A DNA stretch of 64,000 bases from Cellvibrio sp. KY-GH-1 (GCF_008806975.1 NZ_CP031728.1:3617501-3681500), one strand, 5' to 3'. Shown: positions 7,934 through 18,146, counted from the stretch's first letter. Made by a program: numbers and translations. Notes: generated by a model from the sequence alone, not told the origin.

Positions 7934-9643
7934 CTACTCGCCTAAAACCAATGAGTTAAACAAGATAAACACCGAGCTTGTAACAATTAAAAAGGTTAGC
8001 GCTTTAAGCGATTTTTCCGGGCTATGCCACTGATGCTTTAACATAGTCCATTTACCAATTTTGTTTTGCGACGAGAAAAAAGGCACAAGCAACTCTGTTG
8101 TCTGCGGCTGAGGGAAAAGGCTTTTTTTCACATGCTTGCGAAAAGGCACAACAATTTGACCAACTTTAAAACCAGCGTCATTCCATAGCAAATCACTATA
8201 GGCTTGTATATGGCGCTCTTGACGGTGGTCTATTAATTCCACCCGGTCCTGAAAGATCCCCAAACGCCAGCGAGCCATTTGAACTATTGGAACAGAGAAA
8301 ACCCACACAACCAAAAGCATCAAAAAATGAGGAAGAATTAATTTAATTCGTACTTCCAAGTTTGAAACGATAAAAACTACAGAGAGTAGCACCACCAAAA
8401 ACAATAAAGGTAATATCAATTTTGCCGCTAAGCGGGGATACCGACCAACTTCCAACCATATTCCCTTTGAGCCTATCGCTTTTAATGCGTCTTGCTGTTG
8501 ACGCTGGACCGAGATATCGGTAACAGTTCGTTTTGATCTCCAAAGGTCTACAAACGCAGCAATAAATCCAAATACAACAAACAGTGCGAAAACGATAAGG
8601 GTATTATTCTGCAAGTTTCTCCACTTCGTTGACTCCTGCAGATCCTTGGCAATTAGGCCCGCTGCATCATCAATGGCAACTGACCCCAAAAAAATTCCTT
8701 TCTGAGAATATTGATGGATTCGATACAGGGCCATATCGACAATTAGAATTTTGTTGTCAAAAACAACCATAGATATAGGATCAGCATCAACAGGTAGTTT
8801 CAACTCGCGCTCAAATTTTCCGGCGATATTGTAAAGTGCCAATCGGCTATACGATAGGTTGTTATCTGCAACTAATACCCAGTAAGTATTATTTACCCAA
8901 AGTACATTTACCGGCCATGAGTATTTTTTTCGCTTTTTATTCAGCCAATCGAATGGAGAATCCAAGCCTATGACAATAGATTCTATTTCGCTGGCAAATT
9001 CATTTGCCGCACTTTTTATAATTTTTAATGCGTGATGATTAGTATCTGCCACAACCAAGTTTTCCCCTTGTGGCACAATTTGATTCGGAAACCGAAAACC
9101 GGTCTTATTTGCGATAATTTTTCCATCTTTATCGAGCAACCAAAGTTGGTGGCGGGTCGTATCAGCGATAAAGACTTGATCTTGCTTATCGATATACAAG
9201 CGAAAGGTTCGGTTAATCGCTGGCAGCTCTCTTCCAAACATGTCGCATTGAAATGTTTCAGGCTTGCACCGGTAAAGCGCACCACTTCCATCAGCCTCTC
9301 GATTAGTAACGCGATTTAGCACCTCTAATTCCTGCGCTAGTGTTTTCGTCGGCTGATCCAAAGCTAGCAGCAAATCACCATTAGAAAAAAAATCAATATC
9401 TCCGGTAAATAATTTTTGATCAAACTTACGCAATGAAAACTCATGATTTATCGTGAAATCCTTATTTACCCACAACAGCTGGCTTCCGTACTGGACAACG
9501 AATTTTTCATCATCAACCGCCTTCGCCAAGCCAAATGTATTCAGTTTTAGTAGCTGCTGTCCAGACCAGACATACATGTACAACAAACTTGCGAAAAAAC
9601 TTATGATTAATATTGCAACTATTGGATTTACTGATTTTTGCAT
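7934..9643 (-). CDS. Membrane-anchored NHL-repeat-like protein
   Basis: 569 aa, not assigned to a named family. A TM helix near the N-terminus (about 8-25) is followed by about 300 residues of beta-propeller-like repeats, with recurring short motifs such as YIDKQDQVFIADTTRHQLWLLDKDG and ENLVVADTNHHALKII. This is the NHL/SMP-30 pattern. Two or three TM helices follow (about 355-375, 405-430, 440-460), and the tail ends with another helix. The start ATG follows AAGGGA. It lies 23 bases downstream of pbpC on the same strand and so is probably the last gene of the hem-pbpC run. Topology suggests a periplasmic propeller tethered to the inner membrane. Its role is unknown. Confidence 0.65.
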   Translation of the reverse strand: MQKSVNPIVAILIISFFASLLYMYVWSGQQLLKLNTFGLAKAVDDEKFVVQYGSQLLWVNKDFTINHEFSLRKFDQKLFTGDIDFFSNGDLLLALDQPTKTLAQELEVLNRVTNREADGSGALYRCKPETFQCDMFGRELPAINRTFRLYIDKQDQVFIADTTRHQLWLLDKDGKIIANKTGFRFPNQIVPQGENLVVADTNHHALKIIKSAANEFASEIESIVIGLDSPFDWLNKKRKKYSWPVNVLWVNNTYWVLVADNNLSYSRLALYNIAGKFERELKLPVDADPISMVVFDNKILIVDMALYRIHQYSQKGIFLGSVAIDDAAGLIAKDLQESTKWRNLQNNTLIVFALFVVFGFIAAFVDLWRSKRTVTDISVQRQQQDALKAIGSKGIWLEVGRYPRLAAKLILPLLFLVVLLSVVFIVSNLEVRIKLILPHFLMLLVVWVFSVPIVQMARWRLGIFQDRVELIDHRQERHIQAYSDLLWNDAGFKVGQIVVPFRKHVKKSLFPQPQTTELLVPFFSSQNKIGKWTMLKHQWHSPEKSLKALTFLIVTSSVFILFNSLVLGE

Positions 9644-9666
9644 TACGAATTTCCCTTTTTTAACTA

Positions 9667-12117
9667 TTACTTACCTATCACCCTAAAACGCCGCTCTACT
9701 TTGTAACCTTGCTTATCCATCACTAATAATTTATGCAACCCTGGCTCGAGTGAGGCTTCGCGTTCGTGGAATATTTTGGTTTCACCGAGAAATTCATCAT
9801 CCAAATGCCAATACAGGGTCGCAGCGGGATCACGATGCACCGCTTTGAGGATTACGCGGCTGCGTTTGCCTTCCAAATCCACCGGAATATAAATTCGACT
9901 GCGGGGCTGCGGATAAATTAATTCGAGCGGAATATCATCATCCTGTTGCGCGGATTCGGCGATACAGTCTTTGCGCCAGGGCGGCAAGGGCTGGTAATTG
10001 CCATGATAATGCCGCCAATAAAATTCTTGCGCCGGCGGCAACACAAACCAATCACGAATACTCATATTGCTTACGCTTTCGCATTGATTGTGAACACGAA
10101 ATTGTTGTCGCGCATCCAGGTAAATACGCCGGTGATGCGGAGTAATTTTTTCGTAGTGACTGATAGATGGAATTTCAATATCCGTTGCGTCACATTGTCC
10201 GCCAGCAAGATAGCCATCATCCTTACAGACCGAAATTGTCTTTAAAGCGTGCGAGGGTTTTTCAAACCAGTTAACGCTGGGCAATGCATCAAAAACATCA
10301 AACAAAATCGGCGCAGCGCTACTTTGTCCGCTAATAAAAGTCGCCGGTTCACCGCCGGCATTACCCACCCACACGCCTAATGTGTAGCGACCATTACTGC
10401 CAATAGCCCAGGCGTCGCGCAGGCCATAACTTGTGCCGGTTTTCCAGGCGATGGTTTGACTACCGGCGAAATCGCGCCAGTAATTGTCATTGCCTGGGCG
10501 CGCCACTTCGATAAGTGCGTGCAGAGTAAGCCAGGCTGCCCCCTGTCTAATGACCGGCTTACTATTTTCAGTTCTCTGTTCTCCATCCGGTTGAGGCAAC
10601 AACCATTGCACTAAAGGTTGCGGTTTATCACCGTCGCGGGCGGCTGCCGCAAGGCGTGCATAAATTGACGTTAACTCCCACAAGCTTGCCTCGGCGCCGC
10701 CGAGAATCAGGGTTAAACCATAATCATCCGCCGGGCGAAATAAACTACTCATACCCATGGCCTGCAATTTTTCCTGGAAGCGGCCTATACCGTAATCGCG
10801 CAGCATGCGTACAGCGGGAATATTTAATGAATGCGCCAACGCAAATTGCGCCGGCACCGCACCGCGAAAATTGCGATCATAATTGCGTGGACTGTAGCCA
10901 TTAATTTGGGTGGGAATATCGGGAATTAAACTGGTGGGTGCCAGCTCCCCTTCCTGCAACATCAAGCCATAAAGTAGCGGCTTTAAAATGCTGCCGGTAG
11001 AACGCGGACGCTGCACTATATCTACATCGGGCGCAAATCGATGACTTTTATTAAAAGGTTTATTACCGAGATAGGCGAGTGTTTCCATACTCTGGTGATC
11101 AATTAACACCAGCGCAATATTATTGACGCCCTCATTAGCAAGCCGCGCACCGTGTCGCTGTGCAATTTGGTTTACTAATTGTTGCAGCGGCATATCCAGC
11201 GTCGAATGAAACAGGTTTTTTTCTGGCGCGCGTTTTTTTAGCGTCGCCAATAAATGGGGGGCAATTTGCGGCAATACTTGTGGCCGCTCTGGCAAAGGCT
11301 CCAACAACGCGAGCTGCAAATCCAGATCCGATAATAACTGCTGCTGATGCAAACGCTGCAACAGGCGATCACGTTTTTGTTGCAGCAAATCGCGTTGACG
11401 CCCCGGGTGAATTAATGCCGGGCTGTTTGGCAATACTGCGAGCAAGGCCGATTCCGCCCAGGATAAATATTCCGGCGAGCGACCAAAGTAACGCCATGCC
11501 GCTGCGCGCAACCCGACAATATTACCGCCGAAGGGTGCCTGGCTCGCGTAGTGAATTAAAATGTCACTTTTACTGAGATGCCACTCCAGTTGTAGCGCTA
11601 AAAACGCTTCTGCGAGTTTACTGTGCAAATTGCGCGACGATTTTAATTTGCTCGCCTGTAACTCCTGCTGCCGCAGCAAACGCGCCAACTGCATACTGAT
11701 AGTGCTACCGCCGCTGGTAACTTTACCCGCCGCCATATTGCCTTTCAACGCACGCGCAATAGCCAGAGGATTAATTCCCGGGTGACGATAAAAGTGTTGA
11801 TCTTCAAATAGCAGCAGCGATTGTAAATACTTTTCTGGCAGCTGCTCTACCGGTGCAAAGCGCCACTGTTGATCTGGGGCGATTGAGGCACCGAGCAAAC
11901 TGCCATCGCGCGCCAATAAAATGGACGCATACTGTTGTTGATTCAGGCTGGCAGGTAACGGACGCCATTGCAGGCATCCAACAAATACGGCGCAGAAGAG
12001 GAAACCGAGCAGGAGTAATTTGCGGTGCAGGTTTAATGCAAAAAACCAACACCACACTTTTTTGGAAAGCCGCACGAATGGCGCTATGAACCGCGAGAGA
12101 AAATGCGTCCGCTGCAT
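9667..12117 (-). CDS. pbpC: Penicillin-binding protein 1C (bifunctional)
   Basis: 816 aa, slightly longer than E. coli PbpC (770). An N-terminal TM helix (about 32-50) precedes a GT51 transglycosylase domain with LLLFEDQHFYRHPG (catalytic Glu) and GGSTISMQLARLL. The transpeptidase domain has the SxxK motif in STGSILKPLLYG, the SxN motif in AHSLNIPAVRM and the KTG triad in WKTGTSYGLRDAW. The C-terminus is the BiPBP_C domain, ending with a Lys/Arg-rich beta segment. It acts in the periplasm, polymerising and possibly cross-linking peptidoglycan. It begins only 9 bases after the hemY stop. The alpha-2-macroglobulin-like partner found beside pbpC in many bacteria is absent here. No strong ribosome-binding site precedes the ATG, so translational coupling is possible. 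Confidence 0.92.
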   Translation of the reverse strand: MQRTHFLSRFIAPFVRLSKKVWCWFFALNLHRKLLLLGFLFCAVFVGCLQWRPLPASLNQQQYASILLARDGSLLGASIAPDQQWRFAPVEQLPEKYLQSLLLFEDQHFYRHPGINPLAIARALKGNMAAGKVTSGGSTISMQLARLLRQQELQASKLKSSRNLHSKLAEAFLALQLEWHLSKSDILIHYASQAPFGGNIVGLRAAAWRYFGRSPEYLSWAESALLAVLPNSPALIHPGRQRDLLQQKRDRLLQRLHQQQLLSDLDLQLALLEPLPERPQVLPQIAPHLLATLKKRAPEKNLFHSTLDMPLQQLVNQIAQRHGARLANEGVNNIALVLIDHQSMETLAYLGNKPFNKSHRFAPDVDIVQRPRSTGSILKPLLYGLMLQEGELAPTSLIPDIPTQINGYSPRNYDRNFRGAVPAQFALAHSLNIPAVRMLRDYGIGRFQEKLQAMGMSSLFRPADDYGLTLILGGAEASLWELTSIYARLAAAARDGDKPQPLVQWLLPQPDGEQRTENSKPVIRQGAAWLTLHALIEVARPGNDNYWRDFAGSQTIAWKTGTSYGLRDAWAIGSNGRYTLGVWVGNAGGEPATFISGQSSAAPILFDVFDALPSVNWFEKPSHALKTISVCKDDGYLAGGQCDATDIEIPSISHYEKITPHHRRIYLDARQQFRVHNQCESVSNMSIRDWFVLPPAQEFYWRHYHGNYQPLPPWRKDCIAESAQQDDDIPLELIYPQPRSRIYIPVDLEGKRSRVILKAVHRDPAATLYWHLDDEFLGETKIFHEREASLEPGLHKLLVMDKQGYKVERRFRVIGK

Positions 12118-12126
12118 TGTGAAGAA

Positions 12127-13335
12127 TCAGGGCTGATGACCAACCAGCAATAAACTTTGCTGATAGTACTCGGCACTCTTTTTATGATCACCCAGCTTGG
12201 TCATTAAGCGTGCCAGCTCCGCCACGGTTTCGAGCTGCTGCTTTTGGTTCAGACTGCGCTGAAAATATTCGCGTGCGAGCTCCCACTGCTGATTGCGCTC
12301 CATCAAGCGCCCCATAGTGAGGAGCAGCGTTGCATCTTGCGGCTTGTTTTTCAGCCAGGATTCCACCGTGCGAATTTGCGCGTGAATTTCTTTAACCTGC
12401 AAGCGACCATAGAGCGAAACGAGTGGATCAAACCATTCATTACCCAGTGCTTTGCGCACCATAACTTCCGCTTCCTGATCCTGGTAGTTTTCCGACAGGG
12501 CAAGTGCATAGGCCATAATAACTCGTGAATTTCTTTGCAGACTGCGCGACAAGGATTTCCATAACTTTTGCAACGTTGGCAAGCGCTCGGCAATTAATAA
12601 AGCTTTGGTTTGCGCGGATTGCACGTGGATTTTTTCGCAGGCAAGCATCACTTCCAGCTCGTCAAACTCCACGTTGGATAACACCTTGGCTTTACGCATA
12701 ACCGGAAATAGATCTTCCAATGCACGCCAATTTTTCTGTGCGATATAAATGTGGTGCATCAAATCCAATACCGCTGGCTGGCGCGGCATTTTAATGTCGA
12801 TCGGTTTGAGGATATTAATTGCGTCCTCGTAGCGCTCCGCCTGCACATGCAAGCGCGCACGTGTCAGTGCAACCGGCAATTCACTGTTGGACAGGGTTAG
12901 CGCTTTTTCCAGAATTTTTTCCGCTTCCTGTTCATCGCCCATTTCAAAACTGCTGCGCGCGGCGGCAATATAATTAGCCAAGGGGTATTCAACTTTATCG
13001 AGCGTACGCATTAATTTTTTGCGCGCCTCAAACCAGTCGCCGGTGAGGTAATCCACCATGCCATTAGCGGCGCGTTTTTGGGCACGCTCCACCGAGCCAA
13101 ATAAAAATATTTCACGGAATCGGCGCGCCATTTCCACGCCACCGAGCATCAACTGACGCAACAACCAGACCCCGCCGAGGAGCATAGCAATCACGATGGC
13201 TGCCACCCAAAGCGTCATCTCTATGGTTTTGGTGCCGTAGGCAATCAACATATAACCATCGCCGCGCACCAGCAGAAATATAACCAGCGCGACTACCAGA
13301 AAAAAGAAAATAGCTTTTAGCAAACGACGTCTCAT
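12127..13335 (-). CDS. hemY: HemY-type TPR membrane protein
   Basis: 402 aa. Two N-terminal TM helices (about 7-25 and 40-60) lead into the HemY_N domain (RREFIFLFGSVERAQ-like region), then TPR helices such as AARSSFEMGDEQEAEKILEKAL and MGRLMERNQQWELAREYFQRSL. This is the gammaproteobacterial HemY found in hemCDXY operons, not the protoporphyrinogen oxidase of the same name. Its function in tetrapyrrole synthesis is still poorly defined; a scaffold for heme enzymes at the inner membrane is proposed. The ATG overlaps the hemX stop (ATGA), indicating translational coupling. Confidence 0.88.
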   Translation of the reverse strand: MRRRLLKAIFFFLVVALVIFLLVRGDGYMLIAYGTKTIEMTLWVAAIVIAMLLGGVWLLRQLMLGGVEMARRFREIFLFGSVERAQKRAANGMVDYLTGDWFEARKKLMRTLDKVEYPLANYIAAARSSFEMGDEQEAEKILEKALTLSNSELPVALTRARLHVQAERYEDAINILKPIDIKMPRQPAVLDLMHHIYIAQKNWRALEDLFPVMRKAKVLSNVEFDELEVMLACEKIHVQSAQTKALLIAERLPTLQKLWKSLSRSLQRNSRVIMAYALALSENYQDQEAEVMVRKALGNEWFDPLVSLYGRLQVKEIHAQIRTVESWLKNKPQDATLLLTMGRLMERNQQWELAREYFQRSLNQKQQLETVAELARLMTKLGDHKKSAEYYQQSLLLVGHQP

Positions 13336-14447
13336 GGGCGCACCCCGCGACGGGCAGCCGCCATTTTTTCACGCTTCTCCATAAATTCGGCCAGTGCCGC
13401 AGAGCTGTTACTGAAGTTGGTTAAATCCGGCGCTATATTTTCTTGCTGCAGCGACTGCAACTCTTCTAACACGGCTTTGGCTTTTTCGTTGAGGTTGTAA
13501 TACTGGTTAATCCAGTTTTGTGCCTTCACCAAGCTTTCCTGATAGATACCTTTTTCATTACGCAACAACGCCACTTGCGCTTGCTCCAACATCAAGCGCA
13601 AATTTTGTTGCAGAAATTTTTGTTCATCCGGCGGAAGTACGGCATTGATCGTTTTACCGTGGTCACGCACGCGGACATAGGAACCCAGCTTATGCAGCAA
13701 TGCATAAAAGTTGCGCGTAATTTTTTGCTTCAGGGTTTCATCGGCGGGAATTTCTTCCTCTTGCAACAGGCTTTGTTCCTGGCCGAGCGGCTCAATAAAT
13801 GGAATAGCATCGACCTGCGTGGAGAGCGCGGAAAGCCGCAAATAAATTCCCTCGCGATCAATGACGCCGGCGAGTTTTAATACCGCAACTTCTTCCGCCA
13901 GGAGTTTGCGTACGCCTACCAAATCCGCCTGATCTATATCGCGCAACACATCGTCAGCAGAAATCGCTAGGGCCAACGCATTCTGGCTATCTTTTTCCAG
14001 CAATATACGTTGATCGGCGAGCCGCAATAGATACTGGGCTTCCTGCAATTTCCATTCATCGCGATTCACACTGGACAGCGATAACAAACGCGCATTATTG
14101 TTATCCAGCTGCTCAGCCAAATCATTCAAACTCGTTTGAACTTCCTGTTGCTGTTCAACCAAATCTTTTTCAACATCGTCTTCCAACACTTGTTGTTTGG
14201 TTTCCAGCGTAAGGCTGGTTTGCTCCAGCTGTTCACGCAAACTGCTAATGGTTTGCTGTTGGCTATCCAATTGGCGCAACATAAAAATCCCACCAAAACA
14301 CAACCCCGCTACCAACAATACAATAAACAGCCACACCAGAAAAAAGGCGGCGCCGTAGGTTTTTGCTGGAGGAAGCTGCACCGCGGCAACATATTGCGGC
14401 GCGGCGTTGGCAGGATTGGATACCGGGGTTGATTGTTGCTCTGTCAC
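13332..14447 (-). CDS. hemX: HemX-like membrane protein
   Basis: 371 aa, starting at GTG with AGGATT upstream. A cytoplasmic Pro/Ala-rich N-terminus is followed by one TM helix (about 31-53), then a long coiled coil (about 55-125) rich in Gln, Glu and Leu, then the conserved HemX domain with VNRDEWKLQEAQYLLRLADQRI. Although annotated in the past as a uroporphyrinogen-III methyltransferase, the family lacks SAM-binding motifs, and none are seen here. It probably acts as a membrane-bound accessory of HemC/HemD. It lies 54 bases after hemD and overlaps hemY by four bases. Confidence 0.87.
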   Translation of the reverse strand: MTEQQSTPVSNPANAAPQYVAAVQLPPAKTYGAAFFLVWLFIVLLVAGLCFGGIFMLRQLDSQQQTISSLREQLEQTSLTLETKQQVLEDDVEKDLVEQQQEVQTSLNDLAEQLDNNNARLLSLSSVNRDEWKLQEAQYLLRLADQRILLEKDSQNALALAISADDVLRDIDQADLVGVRKLLAEEVAVLKLAGVIDREGIYLRLSALSTQVDAIPFIEPLGQEQSLLQEEEIPADETLKQKITRNFYALLHKLGSYVRVRDHGKTINAVLPPDEQKFLQQNLRLMLEQAQVALLRNEKGIYQESLVKAQNWINQYYNLNEKAKAVLEELQSLQQENIAPDLTNFSNSSAALAEFMEKREKMAAARRGVRP

Positions 14448-14501
14448 ACTGAAAATCCTATTAAGGGCAAGCGTTAAACTTAGTTTTCGGCTTGCAAAAC
14501 A

Positions 14502-15317
14502 TTAATGAGAAGCTAGATAACTTTTTAACGCTTGGGTCATAGCGGCATCGGTAGCATTATCAGCGCAAATAACGCGCGCGAAACCTGCAGCTTCTGCTTG
14601 GGTTGCTATACGTTGACTGGGCACCAGCAACGGCAAATTTAACAACATTGCGTTAACCTCAGGTGCAAGCTTTTGTAACACCTGCAATAAATTCTCCAGG
14701 CTTTCTCCGCTGTGGACACTGAGTAAATACTGGCGCTCTGCGAGGTTTATTTGCTGCACTAACTCTGCCAACTCAATCGCGGCGTCAGCGGGCAGCTCGC
14801 GCTCATACAACTCGCAGTATTCCACCCAGGCACCGCGCTGACGCAAGACGTCCGCCATATGGCCGCGCCCGCCGCAACCGCGAAAAATAATAATTTTTTC
14901 GCCATCCACTTGCTGTAACCCTGGCGCGCACAGTAAATCCTCGCTAGTCATACCACCATTGCCACTCACGGCGAGGTCGCTAACTGATACTCCGTACTCA
15001 GACAGTTTTTTTGCGGTGGTTGCACCTACAGCAAAAAAATCAATTCCCATCGGCAACTGCGGCCAGTAATCCTCCAGCCATTGCATACCAAAATCGACCG
15101 CATTCTGGCTGACAAAAATGGCTTTCTGGTAGAGATCAAAATCCAGAATTTTATTTTTGATCGCGCGAATTTTTTCTTCGCTGCTTACCGGCACTATCGC
15201 CAACACATTCAACGCTGATGTATGAAAGCCTTCTGCCGCCAACAACCCGGCCCATTGTTTGGCCTGGGCTTGCGGGCGGGTGATGACCACACAATAATCG
15301 CTTGCTGCCGCCATCAT
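14502..15317 (-). CDS. hemD: Uroporphyrinogen-III synthase
   Basis: 271 aa, usual family length. It closes and inverts ring D of hydroxymethylbilane to give uroporphyrinogen III in the cytoplasm. The two-lobed HEM4 domain is seen from the N-terminal CVVITRPQAQAKQWAGLL to the C-terminal PLLVPSQRIATQAEAAGF. Key family segments include IFVSQNAVDFGM and IIIFRGCGGRGHMADVLRQRGA. The start ATG abuts the hemC stop (TAAATGATG), so the second ATG at 15314 is an equally good start. It is operonic with hemC, hemX and hemY. Confidence 0.93.
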   Translation of the reverse strand: MMAAASDYCVVITRPQAQAKQWAGLLAAEGFHTSALNVLAIVPVSSEEKIRAIKNKILDFDLYQKAIFVSQNAVDFGMQWLEDYWPQLPMGIDFFAVGATTAKKLSEYGVSVSDLAVSGNGGMTSEDLLCAPGLQQVDGEKIIIFRGCGGRGHMADVLRQRGAWVEYCELYERELPADAAIELAELVQQINLAERQYLLSVHSGESLENLLQVLQKLAPEVNAMLLNLPLLVPSQRIATQAEAAGFARVICADNATDAAMTQALKSYLASH

Positions 15318-16256
15318 TTATTCCGCGCTTGCGTAAACCTCGGCGAGAATTTTGTCGGCGCCTGCTGCGAGCAAGCGATCCGCCAATTCAATACCGATTT
15401 TTTCGGCGTCGGCAACCGAGCCGGTAATTTCATCAAACAGCATCTCGCTGCCATCAGGCGCACCTACCAGGCCGCGCAACCACAATTGGTTGTCGCGATG
15501 AATAGCATAGCAGGCAATAGGTACCTGACAGCCACCCTGCAAACGGCGGTTCATAGCGCGCTCGGCCAGAACCTGCTCGGCGGTGGTGCTGTGATGCAGC
15601 GGCTTAATTAAGGCGATGGTCGCCGCATCATCCACGCGGCATTCAATACCCACCGCACCCTGGCCACCCGCGGGTAGACTTTGTTCGGGGGCAATATAAG
15701 CGCGAATGCGCTCTTTTAATTCCAGGCGAATTAATCCGGCGGCGGCGAGGATAATCGCATCGTATTCACCGTCATCGAGTTTTTGCAGGCGCGTTTGCAC
15801 ATTGCCACGCAGGAATTTCACCTGTAAGTCCGGGCGGCTGGCGAGCAGTTGGCATTGACGGCGCAAGCTCGAGGTTCCTATCACCGCACCGGCGGGAACT
15901 TCATCCAACGAGTTATAGCGATTGGAAACAAATGCATCGCGCGCATCTTCACGGGGGCAAATAACCGACAACCCCAGACCGGCCGGAAATTCCATCGGCA
16001 CATCTTTCATGGAATGCACGGCTATATCGGCGTCGCCTTCCAACAAGGCTTGCTCGAGTTCTTTCACAAATAGGCCTTTCCCACCAACCTTGGCCAGGGG
16101 GACATCGAGAATTTTGTCGCCGCGACTGGTGAGCGGCACCAGCTCCACCAATATACCCGGATGGTGTTTTTCCAATTCGGCTTTGACATATTCCGCTTGC
16201 CAAAGGGCAAGGAGACTTTTACGGGTTGCTATACGCAGGCGGGCAGGAGTCGACAT
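15318..16256 (-). CDS. hemC: Hydroxymethylbilane synthase (porphobilinogen deaminase)
   Basis: 312 aa from the ATG at 16256, chosen because homologues begin with an [27 protein letters not shown] sequence; upstream in-frame starts would add an unconserved 19-residue tail. It condenses four porphobilinogens into hydroxymethylbilane. The dipyrromethane cofactor Cys is Cys243 in [13 protein letters not shown]. The catalytic-loop [13 protein letters not shown] and the substrate-binding Arg cluster SSLRRQCQL are also present. It is the first gene of a minus-strand run hemC-hemD-hemX-hemY-pbpC-NHL protein. The 169 bases upstream must carry the promoter, but I cannot point to one with confidence. 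Confidence 0.94.
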   Translation of the reverse strand: MSTPARLRIATRKSLLALWQAEYVKAELEKHHPGILVELVPLTSRGDKILDVPLAKVGGKGLFVKELEQALLEGDADIAVHSMKDVPMEFPAGLGLSVICPREDARDAFVSNRYNSLDEVPAGAVIGTSSLRRQCQLLASRPDLQVKFLRGNVQTRLQKLDDGEYDAIILAAAGLIRLELKERIRAYIAPEQSLPAGGQGAVGIECRVDDAATIALIKPLHHSTTAEQVLAERAMNRRLQGGCQVPIACYAIHRDNQLWLRGLVGAPDGSEMLFDEITGSVADAEKIGIELADRLLAAGADKILAEVYASAE

Positions 16257-16425
16257 GGGGTCTGGCACATGGGAGTTAATCAGGATGCGAATCATAGCAT
16301 CTGCACTCCCCAAAAAGGGACACCAAGGTTTATTTGCACACGGAGAGATTGAACTGCGCTGTACTTTTCGCCAATCAAAGCATCAGCTTAAGGAGGATTA
16401 GCCCAATCCTTGGGCCAGAAATTAC

Positions 16426-17853
16426 TTAAACAGTTTGTGGTGCAGGTTTAATGAGGCTGGCTACAACCATCACCACAGCAGCCACAATAAATCCGGCAAA
16501 GTGCGGTGGCAACGCGGCTTCGGGCGCAATGAATTCCAGTGGAATCCATACCAACAAGCCGGCAATAATGGAGCAGCTTGCACCAAAGTTGCTCGCCTTT
16601 TTCCAATAGAGCCCCGCAAACAAGGGCACCAGTGCCACCACCAGCGTTACCTTGTAAGCATTGGCCACCATGGTGTGAATCGACGTTTCTTCCTGGAGTG
16701 AATAGAGCGCATAGAGCGCAACCAATACCGAGAAAGACGCGACCACAATGCGCATCATCAACAGGAATTGTTTGTCGGTCATCGTTTTGCCATTGGGCAG
16801 CAACTCTTTAATCACGTTTTCCGACAAGGTTACGGATGGAGCCAACAAGGTGCCGCTCGCTGTACTCATAATCACTGACAAGAGTGCGCCAAAGAAAATA
16901 ATCTGGGCGTACACGGGCATGTGTTCCAGCACGAACGTCGGCAACACCAGTTGTGAATCTTGTTCGCTAACTCTCGCCGCCAACTCCGGGTCGATCATAA
17001 ACGCCGAATAGGCGAGATAAAGCGGAATTGCAGCGAACACGAAATAGGCACAACCACCCAGAAATGTTCCCCAAACCGCAATGGTTTCATTTTTGGAAGA
17101 ATTCACACGCTGGAATACGTCCTGCTGCGGAATTGAGCCAAACCCCATGGTCAGGAAACCCGCAATAAATGTAATCACTGCTGTCCACTCAAGCGACGGC
17201 CAGAATTCGAATTTGCCCGCGTCATAGGCATGCTTAACTACCGGCGCAACGCCGCCGGTTTGATCTGACACCAGGAAGCAAATCCACAGCAAGCCAATAA
17301 CTATCACCGTCATTTGCACCACCGTCGTCATGGCAACGGACCACATACCACCCACGAGGGTGTAAGCCATCACTACACCGGCGCCAATTAAAATCCCAAC
17401 TTCCATACTGATGGTACCGTCGGTCAATACATTAAAGACCAAACCCAAAGCCGTAATTTGCGCGGATACCCACCCCAGGTAGGACAACGCAATCGCGATA
17501 GACACCGCTATCTCCACCGGCTTGCTGTATTTTTCACGGTAAAAGTCACCGAGCGTCAACAAGTTTTTGCGATAGAGCGGACGCGCAAAAATCAGCGCGA
17601 AAAACATTAAACAAAATGAGGCACCAAAGGGATCTGAAATCAGGCCGCCGAGGTTTTCCTCAACAAATGTGCCGGGAATGCCCAGTACAGTTTCCGCTCC
17701 GAACCAGGTTGCAAACACCATGGCGATAACAACACCCATTGGGAGCTGCCTGCCTGCAGTCACATAGTCTTTAGCGTTATGTACCTTGGTCGCGGCATAC
17801 ACCCCGATCCCGATTGAAATGAGCAAATAGAGCACAACAAAACTAACTAACAT
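16426..17853 (-). CDS. Sodium:solute symporter (SSS family)
   Basis: 475 aa, about 13 TM helices. SSS-family signatures include the N-terminal DYVTAGRQLPMGVVIAMVFATWFGAETVLG, GGMWSVAMTTVVQM in the middle, and GFGSIPQQDVFQRVNSSKN in the conserved cytoplasmic loop. The family imports sugars, amino acids, carboxylates or vitamins with Na+. The closest relatives by eye are uncharacterised proteobacterial members, so the solute is unknown. The ATG is well placed behind AAAGGAACC. It appears monocistronic, between the heme run and the sutA-like gene on the same strand. Confidence 0.87.
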   Translation of the reverse strand: MLVSFVVLYLLISIGIGVYAATKVHNAKDYVTAGRQLPMGVVIAMVFATWFGAETVLGIPGTFVEENLGGLISDPFGASFCLMFFALIFARPLYRKNLLTLGDFYREKYSKPVEIAVSIAIALSYLGWVSAQITALGLVFNVLTDGTISMEVGILIGAGVVMAYTLVGGMWSVAMTTVVQMTVIVIGLLWICFLVSDQTGGVAPVVKHAYDAGKFEFWPSLEWTAVITFIAGFLTMGFGSIPQQDVFQRVNSSKNETIAVWGTFLGGCAYFVFAAIPLYLAYSAFMIDPELAARVSEQDSQLVLPTFVLEHMPVYAQIIFFGALLSVIMSTASGTLLAPSVTLSENVIKELLPNGKTMTDKQFLLMMRIVVASFSVLVALYALYSLQEETSIHTMVANAYKVTLVVALVPLFAGLYWKKASNFGASCSIIAGLLVWIPLEFIAPEAALPPHFAGFIVAAVVMVVASLIKPAPQTV

Positions 17854-18118
17854 TCGTTGGTTCCTTTAATCTTGGGTGAATTATTGAAAGGGAACAGATG
17901 TGCACACTCAATAGCAGCTGTGCCTGGGATATAGCGGCACTGCACTGGCGAACTCTGAGTCTGGACTTGCCCGATAGCTGAAAATAAACCTGCAAGCGCG
18001 CCCAGAAGCCCGCCCATATTTTTCAGCGCTAATATAATGGAATTACTTGAAAATAAAACCAAAATTACTGCTTGTTTGGCAGTCTCGGCCAATTTTTGTA
18101 TGCAATTAACTTGCCCAT
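17854..18118. other. Upstream region of the symporter gene
   Basis: About 265 bases between the sutA-like terminator and the symporter start. A 95-codon minus-strand open frame crosses it (17847-18134), but its first codons lie inside the terminator hairpin and its end overlaps the symporter start, so I regard it as non-coding. No clear promoter was found. The minus-strand segment AAAGGAACC just before 17853 is the symporter ribosome-binding site. Confidence 0.45.
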
Positions 18119-18146
18119 AAAAAAGCCCCGCCAAACAGCGAGGCTT
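18119..18146 (-). terminator. Intrinsic terminator of the sutA-like gene
   Basis: On the minus strand, AAGCCTCGC pairs with GCGGGGCTT (one T-G wobble) around a six-base loop, followed by TTTTTT. It begins 27 bases after the stop codon of the sutA-like gene. Confidence 0.85.

Noticed and set aside
16395..16425. Hairpin after the symporter gene
   Set aside because: It pairs GCCCAA with TTGGGC but has no T tract on the relevant strand; not called a terminator.
17847..18134. 95-codon minus-strand open frame upstream of the symporter
   Set aside because: It starts inside the intrinsic terminator of the sutA-like gene, has no family resemblance and overlaps the symporter start. Composition looks non-coding.
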